A DNA stretch of 64,000 nucleotides from Amycolatopsis sulphurea (GCF_002564045.1 NZ_PDJK01000002.1:3658001-3722000); one strand, 5' to 3'; positions 8,137-17,960 are shown, counted from the first letter of the stretch. Notes: a model not told the origin generated them from the letters alone. Made by a program: numbers and translations.

Positions 8137-8847
8137 ATGATGAAGTCCGTGAAACCTCGGGTGCTGGTGGTCGACGACGAGCCGGGTGTGCGCAAAGCAC
8201 TGCAGCGCGGCCTGCGTGCGGAGGACATGGACGTGGTCACCGCCGCGGACGGGCCCAGCGGGCTGCAGCTCGCCCGCACCGGCTCGTTCGACGTCGTGCT
8301 GCTGGACATCATGCTGCCCGGGTTGTCCGGGTACCGGGTGCTGGAACGGCTGCGCGCGGAGGGCGTGAGCACGCCGGTACTGCTCGTGTCCGCAAAGGAC
8401 GGGGAAATCGACCAGGCCGACGGTCTCGACCTGGGCGCCGATGGGTACCTCGTGAAGCCGTTCTCCTTCGTCGTGCTGGTCGCGCAGCTGCGGGCGGTGT
8501 TGCGTCGCGCCGGGCCGGAGGCGTCTCGCGGGATGCTGAAACTCGGTGCGCTGGAAGTGGATCGCGCGCTGCGACAGGTGCGCTGGGACGGTCAGGAGGT
8601 CCCGCTCAGCCCGCGCGAGTTCGCGTTGCTGGAGGTCCTCGTCGGCCGGTCCGGCACCGTGGTGACGAAGGACGAGCTGCTGCGTACGGTGTGGGGTGAG
8701 GAGCAGTCGGTCACGCGCAACCTCGTCGAGGTGTACGTGGGGTACGTGCGGCGCAAACTCGACGGGGTCGGCGCAGGTTCGCTGCTGCGTACGGTGCGTG
8801 GGCACGGCTACCTTGCTTCGGACCCGCAGCCGGACGAGGTCAAGTGA
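8137..8847 (+). CDS. OmpR-family response regulator
   Basis: The 236-residue protein has an N-terminal receiver domain with the acidic pocket VVDDE (Asp13, Asp14), the phosphorylation site Asp57 in VVLLDIMLPG and the Lys of YLVKPFSF. A C-terminal winged helix follows (SPREFALLEVLVGRSGTVVT, ending VRGHGYLA). The start is uncertain: ATG 8137, ATG 8140 or GTG 8149, and none has a strong ribosome site. It overlaps the kinase gene by 4 bases (GTGA). It probably binds the phased repeats just upstream and controls the divergent ABC exporter operon. Confidence 0.92.
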   Translation: MMKSVKPRVLVVDDEPGVRKALQRGLRAEDMDVVTAADGPSGLQLARTGSFDVVLLDIMLPGLSGYRVLERLRAEGVSTPVLLVSAKDGEIDQADGLDLGADGYLVKPFSFVVLVAQLRAVLRRAGPEASRGMLKLGALEVDRALRQVRWDGQEVPLSPREFALLEVLVGRSGTVVTKDELLRTVWGEEQSVTRNLVEVYVGYVRRKLDGVGAGSLLRTVRGHGYLASDPQPDEVK

Positions 8848-10154
8848 TCGGCTGGTGGCACGCCCGTTCGCTGCGCGTGCGGATCACCGTGCTGGCAACC
8901 GTGCTCACCCTGGTCGGCTTGCTGGGTCTCGCCACGCTGGCCGCCGGACAGCTGCAGTCGTTGCTGACCGGCTCGGTCGACCACGAACTGGCCGAAGCAA
9001 TCGGCCCAGCCACCGCGGAGGTCACCGCCGGCCGCCCGCTCGCTTCCACCGGCCCGGTGACCTTACGGGTGCTCGACATCGCGGGCGGTCCGGTCGACGG
9101 GCAGCCGCGCCCGGAGCTGATCGGTCCGGAGGTCGCGCAGCTCAAGGCGGGCGCGTCAGTGCAGCACGGCAGTTCCCGCTGGCAGGGCCAGGTGGTGACC
9201 GCGCCGGACGGCAGCCAGCGGCTCGTGGTCGCAGGCGCCGGGCTGGTCGGGTTCGCCGCGACGGTGCACTACGGCGGGGTGTGGCTGGTGCTCGTCGCAG
9301 TGCTCGGCACCGTGGTGGCGGGGTTTGCGACATGGCTGGTGGTAGGACGCGCGTTGCGGCCGGTGGCCCGGCTGCGCGGGCTGGTGCGCGCCCTGCCGTC
9401 GGGTTCCCGGCTGCCGGTACCGAAATCGCAGGACGAGATGCGCGCGCTGGCCGACGAGTTCAACGCGCTGCTCGCCCGGCAGGAGGAGGTGAGCGCGCGG
9501 TTGCGCCGGTTCACCGGGGATGCGGCGCACGAGCTGCGCTCGCCGGTCGCCTCGATCCGGGTGCAGGCCGAAGTGGCCGTGACGAACCCGGATCCGGAGC
9601 TGGCGCAGGAAACGCTGTCGGACATCCTCACCGAGGCCGAACGGCTTTCCGCGCTGCTGGACGGTTTGCTCACCCTCGCCCGCTCGGACGCCGGCGAGGT
9701 GCCGCCCGCGGAACCCGTCGAGATGGTCTCGGAGGTGCGTGCCGCGGTCGGCAGGTTGCCCGCCGGTGCGCCGCAGACCCGGGTGAGTACCGCCGTGGCG
9801 CAGGCCTGGGCTTTTGCCTCACACCAGGAGGTCGAACTGGTGCTGGACAACCTGCTGCGCAACGCTTGCCGGTACGCGGCGGGGCAGATCGTGGTGTCCG
9901 TGCTGGCTTCCCGCTCAAGCGTGCGGGTCGTCGTGGACGACGACGGGCCGGGCGTCGCGCCGGAGCACCGGCGGAAGGTGTTCGACCGGTTCTACCGGGC
10001 GGCCGACGATCGGGCGCGCAGCTCCGGCGGTACCGGGCTGGGGCTGGCGATGGTCGCCGAGGCGGTCCGCCGGCGCGGGGGCCGGGCCCGGGTCACGGAG
10101 TCCCCGGACGGCGGGGCGCGGTTCGAGATCACCTGGCGAGCCACCGGCCAGTGA
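8844..10154 (+). CDS. Sensor histidine kinase
   Basis: The 436-residue kinase has an N-terminal helix (about 13-35), an extracytoplasmic sensor of roughly 105 residues and a second helix (about 145-168). A HAMP linker follows (RALRPVARLRGLV). His229 in FTGDAAHELRSPVASIR is the phospho-acceptor. The ATP-binding domain shows an N-box (DNLLRNACRY), DDDGPGV and GGTGLGLAM. GTG 8844 overlaps the regulator stop, so the pair is coupled. The small sensor domain and the divergent exporter suggest an envelope-stress or drug-sensing system. Confidence 0.93.
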   Translation: MIGWWHARSLRVRITVLATVLTLVGLLGLATLAAGQLQSLLTGSVDHELAEAIGPATAEVTAGRPLASTGPVTLRVLDIAGGPVDGQPRPELIGPEVAQLKAGASVQHGSSRWQGQVVTAPDGSQRLVVAGAGLVGFAATVHYGGVWLVLVAVLGTVVAGFATWLVVGRALRPVARLRGLVRALPSGSRLPVPKSQDEMRALADEFNALLARQEEVSARLRRFTGDAAHELRSPVASIRVQAEVAVTNPDPELAQETLSDILTEAERLSALLDGLLTLARSDAGEVPPAEPVEMVSEVRAAVGRLPAGAPQTRVSTAVAQAWAFASHQEVELVLDNLLRNACRYAAGQIVVSVLASRSSVRVVVDDDGPGVAPEHRRKVFDRFYRAADDRARSSGGTGLGLAMVAEAVRRRGGRARVTESPDGGARFEITWRATGQ

Positions 10155-10193
10155 GGTCGGTGGGGCTGGCTGGCTGGGTCGATCGCGCGCCGC

Positions 10194-10248
10194 GGCTGTG
10201 AAGGGGCCCTTCACGGACTCAGAGTCCGTGAAGGGCCCCTTCACAGCC
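10194..10248. repeat. Nested palindromic element, copy 2
   Basis: GGCT, arm GTGAAGGGGCCCTTCAC (10198-10214), core GGACTCAGAGTCC (10215-10227), arm GTGAAGGGCCCCTTCAC (10228-10244) and AGCC form one almost perfect 55-base inverted repeat. It starts 40 bases after the kinase stop and lies before the same-strand NUDIX gene. Confidence 0.95.
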
Positions 10249-10320
10249 CTAAGATGTCGTGAGCGGGCCGAGCGCGGGGTGGGCCGCCGCGGGGCATCCA
10301 CCGTGCGAGAGACTGGGCGG

Positions 10321-10710
10321 ATGGACGGGGTCATCGTCGGGGCCGCGCTGGTGCGCGAAGGCAAACTGCTCGCCCAGCAACGGGCTTGGCCGCCGCACCA
10401 CGCGGGGCAGTGGGAGCTGCCGGGCGGCCGGGTCGAGGCCGGGGAGACCGAGGCGTTCGCGCTGGCGCGGGAGTGCCAGGAGGAACTCGACGTGGTGGTG
10501 ACCGTCGGTGCCCGGGTGGGGCCGGAAGTGCCGCTGCCCGGCGGGAAAGTGCTCCGGGTCTATGCCGCCGAGCTGATTTCGCCGGGTGCCGAGCCGCGCG
10601 CGGTCGAGCACACGGCGTTGCGCTGGGTCGGGCCGGACGAGCTGGACGACATCGACTGGCTCCCCGCCGACCGGGGCCTGCTTCCCGCGTTGCACGGGTT
10701 GCTGGCCTGA
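10321..10710 (+). CDS. NUDIX hydrolase, MutT-like
   Basis: The 129-residue protein carries the NUDIX box GGRVEAGETEAFALARECQE followed by EL, in the position and length typical of short MutT-type (8-oxo-)dGTP pyrophosphohydrolases. The opening VIVGAALVREGKLLAQQRAW and the later ALRWVGPDELDDIDWLPAD also match that group. It probably clears oxidised nucleotides, but the substrate cannot be fixed from sequence. It stands alone between a repeat element and the convergent trpS gene. Confidence 0.88.
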   Translation: MDGVIVGAALVREGKLLAQQRAWPPHHAGQWELPGGRVEAGETEAFALARECQEELDVVVTVGARVGPEVPLPGGKVLRVYAAELISPGAEPRAVEHTALRWVGPDELDDIDWLPADRGLLPALHGLLA

Positions 10711-10795
10711 CGCGCCCTTCGACCGCCGACCCGGGGGCAAGAAACGACACCGCCGAAACAAACGACGGTGCGCCCTGCCGGAAGAACCCGCACTT

Positions 10796-11761
10796 TCACA
10801 CCCCGCCGATAAGCCGCAACGCCGCGGAAACCCGATGCTCGCCACGGTCTGCCGCACGTTCCGCGCCGGCCTTGCGCACCCGCTCCAGCTCGGCGACGTC
10901 GTCGAGTAGCGCGCGGGTGCCTTCCCGCACCGGGCGCAGCTCCTCGATCACCGCGTCCGCCACGGCGTCCTTCAGCACCCCGTAGGACGGGTACTGCTCG
11001 GCCAGCGCGGCCGGATCACCGCCGGTGCACGCGGCGAGGATGTCGAGCAGATTGGCGATTCCCGGGCGGGTCTCGGGGGCGTAGGCGGGTACCGAACCGC
11101 CGTCCGTGCGTGCCCGGCGGATCTTGCGGCGCACCTGGTCCGGGTCGTCGAGCACGAACACCACACCGGCCTCGTCCCTCGCGGACTTCGACATCTTGCG
11201 CGTCGGCTCGGCCAGGTCCTTCACCCGCGCACCGGTGGGCGGCAGCACCGCCTCGGGCACGGTGAACACCTCGCCGTAGGTGGCGTTGAACCGGCGGGCC
11301 AGCGTGCGGGCCAGCTCCACGTGCTGGCGCTGGTCCTCGCCGACCGGCACCTCGTCGGCGCCCTGCAGCAGGATGTCCGCGGCCATCAGCACCGGATAGG
11401 TCAGCAGGCTCAGCCGGACCCCGGCCTGTCCCTTCGACTTCTCCTTGAACTGGATCATCCTGGCTGCCTCGCCGTACGCGCAGGTGCATTCGAGCACCCA
11501 GGTCAGAGCACCCAGCGCACGGGCGAGATCGGACTGCACGAACACGCGTTCCGGCTCGATCCCGGTGGCCACCAGCACGGCGAGCTGCTCGGTGGCCAGC
11601 GAACGCAGCTTCGCCGGGTTGTGCGCGGTGGTCATCGCGTGCAGATCGGACACGAAGTACAGGTCCTGCGGCCCGCCCTCGGCCGCCCAGCGCCGGGTGG
11701 CGCCGAGGTGGTTGCCGAGCTGGACGTGGCCGGACGGGGTGATGCCGGACAGCTGGACCAT
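10796..11761 (-). CDS. trpS: Tryptophanyl-tRNA synthetase
   Basis: The 321-residue class I synthetase has the HIGH-like signature as SGITPSGHVQLGNHLGA, the stretch MIQFKEKSKGQ and the KMSKS loop in TRKMSKSARDEAG. These fit TrpRS charging tRNA-Trp with ATP. The ATG at 11761 follows a GAGAGGAAACCC ribosome site. The gene is preceded by a leader peptide with tandem Trp codons and an attenuator. In Streptomyces coelicolor an auxiliary, indolmycin-resistant TrpRS is reported to be controlled by ribosome-mediated attenuation. This copy could be of that class, but resistance cannot be read from the sequence alone. Confidence 0.95.
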   Translation of the reverse strand: MVQLSGITPSGHVQLGNHLGATRRWAAEGGPQDLYFVSDLHAMTTAHNPAKLRSLATEQLAVLVATGIEPERVFVQSDLARALGALTWVLECTCAYGEAARMIQFKEKSKGQAGVRLSLLTYPVLMAADILLQGADEVPVGEDQRQHVELARTLARRFNATYGEVFTVPEAVLPPTGARVKDLAEPTRKMSKSARDEAGVVFVLDDPDQVRRKIRRARTDGGSVPAYAPETRPGIANLLDILAACTGGDPAALAEQYPSYGVLKDAVADAVIEELRPVREGTRALLDDVAELERVRKAGAERAADRGEHRVSAALRLIGGV

Positions 11762-11813
11762 GGGTTTCCTCTCCCGGTTTCGGTCGTGCACCCGGGGGGA
11801 GACGGACATGGAG

Positions 11814-11879
11814 AAGGCCACCCACCGGGGCGGCCTTTGCTTGATCAGCGCAGAGCTTCGGGGCCGCCGTCGGGCGGCC
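11814..11879 (-). promoter_or_regulatory. trpS attenuator with alternative hairpins
   Basis: On the minus strand four segments can pair. Segment 1 is GGCCGCC (11879-11873), directly after the two Trp codons. Segment 2 is GGCGGCC (11868-11862), segment 3 AAGGCCGCC (11837-11829) and segment 4 GGTGGCCTT (11822-11814). Pairs 1:2 and 3:4 (9 bp with one G-U) give a terminated form, and 2:3 (7 bp) gives the antiterminator. A ribosome stalled at the Trp codons would cover segment 1 and favour 2:3. No U-tract follows segment 4, so termination without a U-run must be assumed. Confidence 0.75.
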
Positions 11880-11904
11880 ACCACTGGGTACTCGAAGCGC
11901 GCAT
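11845..11904 (-). CDS. Trp-rich leader peptide of trpS (19 residues)
   Basis: The frame ATG to TGA encodes MRASSTQWWPPDGGPEALR, with adjacent UGG-UGG codons at positions 8 and 9. A TATATT -10 box lies at 11911-11916, only 6 bases before the ATG, so the transcript probably starts at the ATG and the leader is translated without a ribosome site. The stop lies between segment 2 and segment 3 of the attenuator, as expected for a sensing peptide. Confidence 0.78.
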   Translation of the reverse strand: MRASSTQWWPPDGGPEALR

Positions 11905-11966
11905 GCCCCGAATATAGCCCACGAGACCGCTGCCGGACCGCGGACGAGGGGACTACCGTCGAACCC

Positions 11967-12266
11967 ATGTATGTCGTCTTGCTCAGCTACACCGCGCCGT
12001 CCGAGGAGATCGACGGCGCGCTGCCGGAACACCACGAATGGCTGGGAGAGCAGTACGACCAGGGACACTTCCTGGCCTCCGGCGCGCAGCGGCCCCGCGT
12101 CGGCGGGGTGATCATCGTCCGCCCGATGGACCGCGCGAGGCTGGATGCGATCCTCGCCACCGACCCGCTCGCCGTGCGGGGGCTCGCGCAGTACGAGGTG
12201 ATCGCGTTCTCGCCGACCAGGACCGCCCCGGAACTGCTGCTGATCAACGAGGCCGCGCCGCACTGA
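11967..12266 (+). CDS. YCII-related domain protein
   Basis: The 99-residue protein starts MYVVLLSYTAPSEEIDGALP and contains HHEWLGEQYDQGHFLASGAQ, then GGVIIVRPMDRARLDAILATDP and YEVIAFSP. This is the compact ferredoxin-like YCII fold, whose His and Asp residues are thought to form an active site. The biological substrate is unknown. It is divergent from the trpS leader. A GAGGGG motif is about 14 bases before the ATG, rather far. Confidence 0.85.
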   Translation: MYVVLLSYTAPSEEIDGALPEHHEWLGEQYDQGHFLASGAQRPRVGGVIIVRPMDRARLDAILATDPLAVRGLAQYEVIAFSPTRTAPELLLINEAAPH

Positions 12267-12300
12267 CCCGCATCCGGGACCTCGCTTCGGCCGCGGTGCC

Positions 12301-12330
12301 GTGAAGGACCCCTTCACGGACTCAGAGTCT
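12301..12330. repeat. Nested palindromic element, half copy 3a
   Basis: Only arm 1 (GTGAAGGACCCCTTCAC, 12301-12317) and the core GGACTCAGAGTCT (12318-12330) are present; the second arm is missing. It begins 35 bases after the YCII stop and is followed directly by the 12337-12425 repeat. Confidence 0.85.
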
Positions 12331-12336
12331 AGGGTT

Positions 12337-12425
12337 CCGGCAAAGTTGGTCGGGGACCCGGCAGCGGGCGTTGCGGAGGTGTGGTGCGACCACCTCGTGG
12401 CGTGCGCCGGACCCGTTTCGGGTCC
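12337..12425. repeat. Second dispersed repeat, short copy
   Basis: This block matches 27380-27544 closely. Shared parts are CCGGCAAAGTTGGTCG, GGACCCG, GCAGCGGGCG, TGCGGAGGTG, GACCACCTCGTGG and CGGGTC. The other copy carries 70 extra bases after GGACCCG. In both places the block runs straight into a palindromic element, so the two repeats may have moved as one unit. No coding potential was seen. Confidence 0.8.
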
Positions 12426-12476
12426 GTGAAGGGGCCCTTCACGGACTCAGAGTCTGTGAAGGGCCCCTTCACAGAC
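12422..12476. repeat. Nested palindromic element, copy 3b (convergent gap)
   Basis: GTCC, arm GTGAAGGGGCCCTTCAC (12426-12442), core GGACTCAGAGTCT, arm GTGAAGGGCCCCTTCAC (12456-12472) and AGAC. It lies between the convergent YCII gene and the small Cys-rich gene. Confidence 0.95.
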
Positions 12477-12503
12477 CAAAAGCGCACACCGCACGCACCC
12501 GGC

Positions 12504-12650
12504 TCAGGCTGCCTGCTTGGCTTTCTTCAACGCCAGCACCGGGCACTTCCCGCAGCGGCTCTTGGACCGGCAGCACTTCTTCTTGACCTTGCCCTTTTTC
12601 ATGAGCTTGCGCACGACGGCCCGCGGGTCGTCGGGGTGCTTCTTGCCCAC
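12504..12650 (-). CDS. Small Lys- and Cys-rich protein (48 residues)
   Basis: A GTG at 12650 opens a 48-codon frame: MGKKHPDDPRAVVRKLMKKG, then KVKKKCCRSKSRCGKCPVLA, then LKKAKQAA. Cys26, Cys27, Cys33 and Cys36 form a CC-x5-C-x2-C cluster able to hold a metal ion, within a strongly basic chain. AGGCG lies about 6 bases before the start. I recall similar short CC/CxxCP proteins in other actinobacteria but no assigned function. A DtxR/IdeR-like iron box lies 43 bases upstream, so iron control is likely. Metal or iron-sulfur binding, or nucleic-acid binding, are possible roles. Confidence 0.75.
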   Translation of the reverse strand: MGKKHPDDPRAVVRKLMKKGKVKKKCCRSKSRCGKCPVLALKKAKQAA

Positions 12651-12692
12651 TGCGCGCCTCGTTCCGGAAGCCGGCCACCAAGAGCTTCCAGG

Positions 12693-12711
12693 TTAGGTGA
12701 GGCTAACCGAC
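12693..12711. promoter_or_regulatory. Iron box (DtxR/IdeR-type operator)
   Basis: TTAGGTGAGGCTAACCGAC matches 16 of 19 positions of the IdeR consensus TTAGGTTAGGCTAACCTAA. The site sits between the leftward Cys-rich gene (start 12650) and the rightward typA (start 12887). It is much nearer the former and covers its likely promoter, which implies repression by the iron-loaded regulator. Confidence 0.7.
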
Positions 12712-12886
12712 AATAGGGCGTGGCGCTCCTCACATCCCGCCACCAGGTATCCTGATGAAGTCCGCGTGTGGCCAGAGCCGGTCATCCCGAGCCGGTCCGC
12801 TGTCCGGCACCCGTGGCCCCCGGCCCGGTTTCCGCCCGCGACGCGGCCGCCCACCCGCATTTCATTCGACGTTCAGGAGTACTCGC

Positions 12887-14815
<1,929 letters not shown>

Positions 14816-14830
14816 TCCGGAGGCCTTCGC

Positions 14831-14872
14831 CGAGGGCGCCTTCCCTGCCCGGGGAGGCGCCCTCGGTGTTTT
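14831..14872 (+). terminator. Terminator of typA
   Basis: CGAGGGCGCCT (14831-14841) pairs with AGGCGCCCTCG (14855-14865), followed by GTGTTTT. It begins 15 bases after the typA stop. It is one of the few hairpins in the window with a short T-run. Confidence 0.8.
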
Positions 14873-15084
14873 CCGGCGGAACCTTCCGGGCTCCGGCACG
14901 TCCACCCTGTTGGCGGTACTCACTCCGGTGGTGCCGGTCATGGACCGATATGGGAATCTCGGTGCCTGCCGGATGGCCGGCGTGGCAGCATGTCCGCTCG
15001 GATCGGCGGGACGTGCGGCCCGGTGCCGCCTCCCGCGGGAGGACAGTCCGTCGGCGGTTGCCGGGAAATTTCGGGAGGACGAGC

Positions 15085-16845
15085 GTGCGATTCGGACGCC
15101 GGGCAGCACCGGTGCTGGCACTGGCGGGGGTGCTGCTCGCCGGGTGCTCGAACACGCCGCCGCCCCCGGTGGTCACCTCCACACCCGCGCCGAGCACGTC
15201 GGAGCGGCCGGCCCCGTCTCAGATCGTGGCCGGGGTGGACGACGTGGTCGGCGGCTACAACCCGCACGTCATCGCGGACTCCTCCACGATCACCTCGGCG
15301 CTGTCCCAGCTGCTGCTGCCCTCGGTGTTCCGGCAGGCCGACGACGGTACCCGCACCCTGGACAAGACCCTGATGACCTCGGCCGAGGTGGTGTCCCAGT
15401 CCCCGTTCACGGTCCGCTACGAGATCCGCCCGGACGCCTCCTGGTCCGACGGGGCACCGATCGCCACCGAGGACTTCATCTACCTCGCCGACCGGATGCG
15501 GAACGAACCAGGGGTGATCGAGCCCGCGGGCTACCGGCTGATCTCCGACATCAAGCAGCGCGACGGCGGCAAGGGTGTCGAGGTCAGCTTCAGCAAGCCG
15601 TACCCGGCCTGGCAGACGCTGTTCGACAACCTGCTGCCACAGCACCTGCTCAAGGACGCACCGAGCGGCTGGCAGGGCGCGCTCGCGTCCAGTTTCCCAT
15701 CGGTGGCCGGGCCGTTCGCGATCAAGACCCTGGACACCGCGCGCGGTGAGGTGGTCCTGCAGCGCAACGACCGGTACTGGGAGAAGCCCGCCGCGGTCGA
15801 CACGCTGATCCTGCGCCGGTCCGATCCCTCCGGGATCGCCGCCGCGCTGCGCAGCGGCAACGACCAGTTCTCGCTCACCCATCCCGATTCCACCGGTCTC
15901 CAGCTGCTCAACGAGCTGGGCCCGACGGTCCAGCTGCACACGCTGCCGCGGCCGCTCACCGCGTCGGTGCTGCTGCGCCCGGTCAGCGCGACGCTGTCCG
16001 ATTCCCAGGTTCGCGCCGGAGTCGCCGCGCTGCTGGACCGGACCAAGCTGATCAACGCCGGCGCGAAGGGCGGTCCGCCGGCCACGCTGAAGGCGGACGC
16101 ACAGGTGCTGCCGCCTTCGGCGAAGGGCTACACGCCCACCATCCCGGCCGGTTCGCCCGCCGCACCGGACCCGGCCGGCGCGGACCGGTACTTCACGGCG
16201 GCCGGGTACAAGAAGGAAGCCGGAGTCTGGCGCAAGGGCGGCAAGACGCTGTCGCTCGTGCTCGCTTCACCGGGCACGGAGGAGCCCTACGCCTCGATCG
16301 CCAAGGAGCTGTCCGCGGAACTCATCGCCGGCGGGATCCAGGTCTCCACGATCACCCCGCAGCCGCGGGAGCTGTTCTCCTCGCTGCTGGCCATGCCGGT
16401 GGTGAACGGCCAGCAACAGGCGGGCCCGGACTCGACCGGCAACGTGGGCGTGGACATCGCCGTGGCCGGCCTGCCGGTCGGCGGCGATCCGGCGACCGTG
16501 CTGGCCTCCACCTTCGGCTGCGCCCCCGGACAGTCCACAACGGACAAGACGAAAGCGGCGGTGCCGGCCAATCCGGCCGGGCTGTGCGACGAGGCCTTAC
16601 AGGCCACCATCGATTCCGCGCTGACCGGCTCGGCCACCCTCGCCGATTCGCTGAAGACCCTGGAACCGCAGCTGTGGTCGGAGAACGCGGTGATCCCGCT
16701 GTTCCAGGACGCCGAGGCCCTCGCGGTGGGCAAGGGCATCTCCGGGCTCACCCCGGGCGCGCCGATGCAGGGCCCGTTCGGCACCGCGGTGAACTGGACC
16801 CGCGGCGCCTCCTCCGGCCCCGAGACGACCACCTCCGCCGGCTGA
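15085..16845 (+). CDS. lpqW: LpqW-like family 5 solute-binding lipoprotein
   Basis: The 586-residue protein has a lipobox (LAGVLLAGC, Cys21) and the SBP family 5 layout (TLDKTLMTSAEVVSQSPFTV, YEIRPDASWSDGAPIATEDF). The GTG start has GGGAGGA. In M. tuberculosis lpqW (Rv1166) lies next to typA, as here. LpqW uses the binding-protein fold to steer mannoside and lipoarabinomannan synthesis and not for transport. Orthology rests on that neighbour and on general family form. A role as an ordinary peptide-binding protein for the convergent importer operon cannot be excluded. Confidence 0.8.
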   Translation: MRFGRRAAPVLALAGVLLAGCSNTPPPPVVTSTPAPSTSERPAPSQIVAGVDDVVGGYNPHVIADSSTITSALSQLLLPSVFRQADDGTRTLDKTLMTSAEVVSQSPFTVRYEIRPDASWSDGAPIATEDFIYLADRMRNEPGVIEPAGYRLISDIKQRDGGKGVEVSFSKPYPAWQTLFDNLLPQHLLKDAPSGWQGALASSFPSVAGPFAIKTLDTARGEVVLQRNDRYWEKPAAVDTLILRRSDPSGIAAALRSGNDQFSLTHPDSTGLQLLNELGPTVQLHTLPRPLTASVLLRPVSATLSDSQVRAGVAALLDRTKLINAGAKGGPPATLKADAQVLPPSAKGYTPTIPAGSPAAPDPAGADRYFTAAGYKKEAGVWRKGGKTLSLVLASPGTEEPYASIAKELSAELIAGGIQVSTITPQPRELFSSLLAMPVVNGQQQAGPDSTGNVGVDIAVAGLPVGGDPATVLASTFGCAPGQSTTDKTKAAVPANPAGLCDEALQATIDSALTGSATLADSLKTLEPQLWSENAVIPLFQDAEALAVGKGISGLTPGAPMQGPFGTAVNWTRGASSGPETTTSAG

Positions 16846-16856
16846 CCTCTCGGGAT

Positions 16857-16909
16857 GCTGTGAAGGGGCCCTTCACGGACTCTGAGTCCGTGAAGGGCCC
16901 CTTCACAGC
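16857..16909. repeat. Nested palindromic element, copy 4 (convergent gap)
   Basis: GCT, arm GTGAAGGGGCCCTTCAC (16860-16876), core GGACTCTGAGTCC, arm GTGAAGGGCCCCTTCAC (16890-16906) and AGC. The core is in the opposite orientation to copies 1-3. It starts 11 bases after the lpqW-like stop and ends 19 bases before the stop of the convergent importer ATPase gene. Confidence 0.95.
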
Positions 16910-16928
16910 TTTGACTGCAGTGCGCGGA

Positions 16929-17960
16929 TCAGATCAGCCGAAGGCTTTCGGCGAAGTGGCAGGCCACGGGGTGGCCGTCGCCGCGGTCGGTCAGCGCGGG
17001 CTCCTCCGTGGTGCACTTCTCGCGGCCCGCGTCGTCGAGCTGATTCGCGAACTTCGGGCAGCGGGTCCGGAACCGGCAGCCCGACGGCGGGTTCGCCGGG
17101 CTGGGCACGTCGCCGGTGATCACGATGCGCTGCCGGGTGCGTTCCTTGCGCGGGTCGGGCACCGGGATGGCCGAGATCAGCGCCTGGGTGTAGGGATGCG
17201 CCGGATGCTCGAACAGCTGCTCGGCCGGGGCCGTCTCCACGATCTTGCCCAGGTACATCACCGCGATCCGGTCGGACACGTGCCGCACCACCGACAGGTC
17301 GTGCGAGACGAACAGATACGACAGGCCCAGCTCCGCCTGCAGGTCCTTGAGCAGGTTGAGCACGCCCGCCTGGATCGAAACGTCCAATGCGGACACCGGC
17401 TCGTCGAGCACCAGCACCTTCGGCTTGAGCGCGAGCGCGCGGGCGATGCCGATCCGCTGGCGCTGCCCGCCGGAGAACTCGTGCGGGAACCGGTTGCCGT
17501 GCTCGGGACGCAGGCCCACGGTCTTCATCAGATCGCGGACCTGCTGACGGCCGTTGTTCTCGTACAGCCCGTGGATGCGCAGCGGCTCGGCGATGATCTC
17601 GTTCACCGGCAGCCGCGGGTCCACCGAGGCGTACGGGTCCTGGAACACGATCTGCATGTCGCGCCGCAGATGCTGCAGCTCCCGCTTGGACATGGCGGCC
17701 AGATCGCGGCCTTCGTAGGTGACCTTGCCGCTGGTGAGCGGCTGCAGGGCCAGCGCCACCCGGGCGGTGGTCGACTTACCGCAGCCGGACTCGCCGACCA
17801 GCGCCAGCGTTTCGCGCGGGTAGATGTCGAAGGACACGTCCGACACCGCCTGCACCGCGCCCGCGGTGCGGCGCAGCAGGCCGCCACCGCGGATCGGGAA
17901 GTGCTTCACCAGGTTCTGCGCGGAAAGAACGGGGGTCGCCGCCGCCGTTGCCTCGCTCAT
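16929..17960 (-). CDS. Oligo/dipeptide ABC transporter ATPase (OppF/DppF type)
   Basis: The 343-residue ATPase shows Walker A VGESGCGKSTTAR, signature EFSGGQRQRIGIARAL, Walker B VLVLDEPVSALD and H-loop FVSHDLSVV. A C-terminal oligopeptide-transporter domain follows with a Cys cluster (GCRFRTRCPKF, KCTTEEP, ACHF) that in relatives holds an iron-sulfur centre. The N-terminal LVKHFPI is typical of the F subunit. The ATG at 17960 overlaps the stop of the D subunit. It is the last gene of the importer operon. Confidence 0.93.
   Translation of the reverse strand: MSEATAAATPVLSAQNLVKHFPIRGGGLLRRTAGAVQAVSDVSFDIYPRETLALVGESGCGKSTTARVALALQPLTSGKVTYEGRDLAAMSKRELQHLRRDMQIVFQDPYASVDPRLPVNEIIAEPLRIHGLYENNGRQQVRDLMKTVGLRPEHGNRFPHEFSGGQRQRIGIARALALKPKVLVLDEPVSALDVSIQAGVLNLLKDLQAELGLSYLFVSHDLSVVRHVSDRIAVMYLGKIVETAPAEQLFEHPAHPYTQALISAIPVPDPRKERTRQRIVITGDVPSPANPPSGCRFRTRCPKFANQLDDAGREKCTTEEPALTDRGDGHPVACHFAESLRLI

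Noticed and set aside
12469..12681. Longer 70-codon minus-strand frame at the Cys-rich locus
   Set aside because: It overlaps the 48-codon frame, which has a ribosome site and an ordered Cys cluster. The longer frame is Arg/Glu-rich with no motif and runs into the palindrome.
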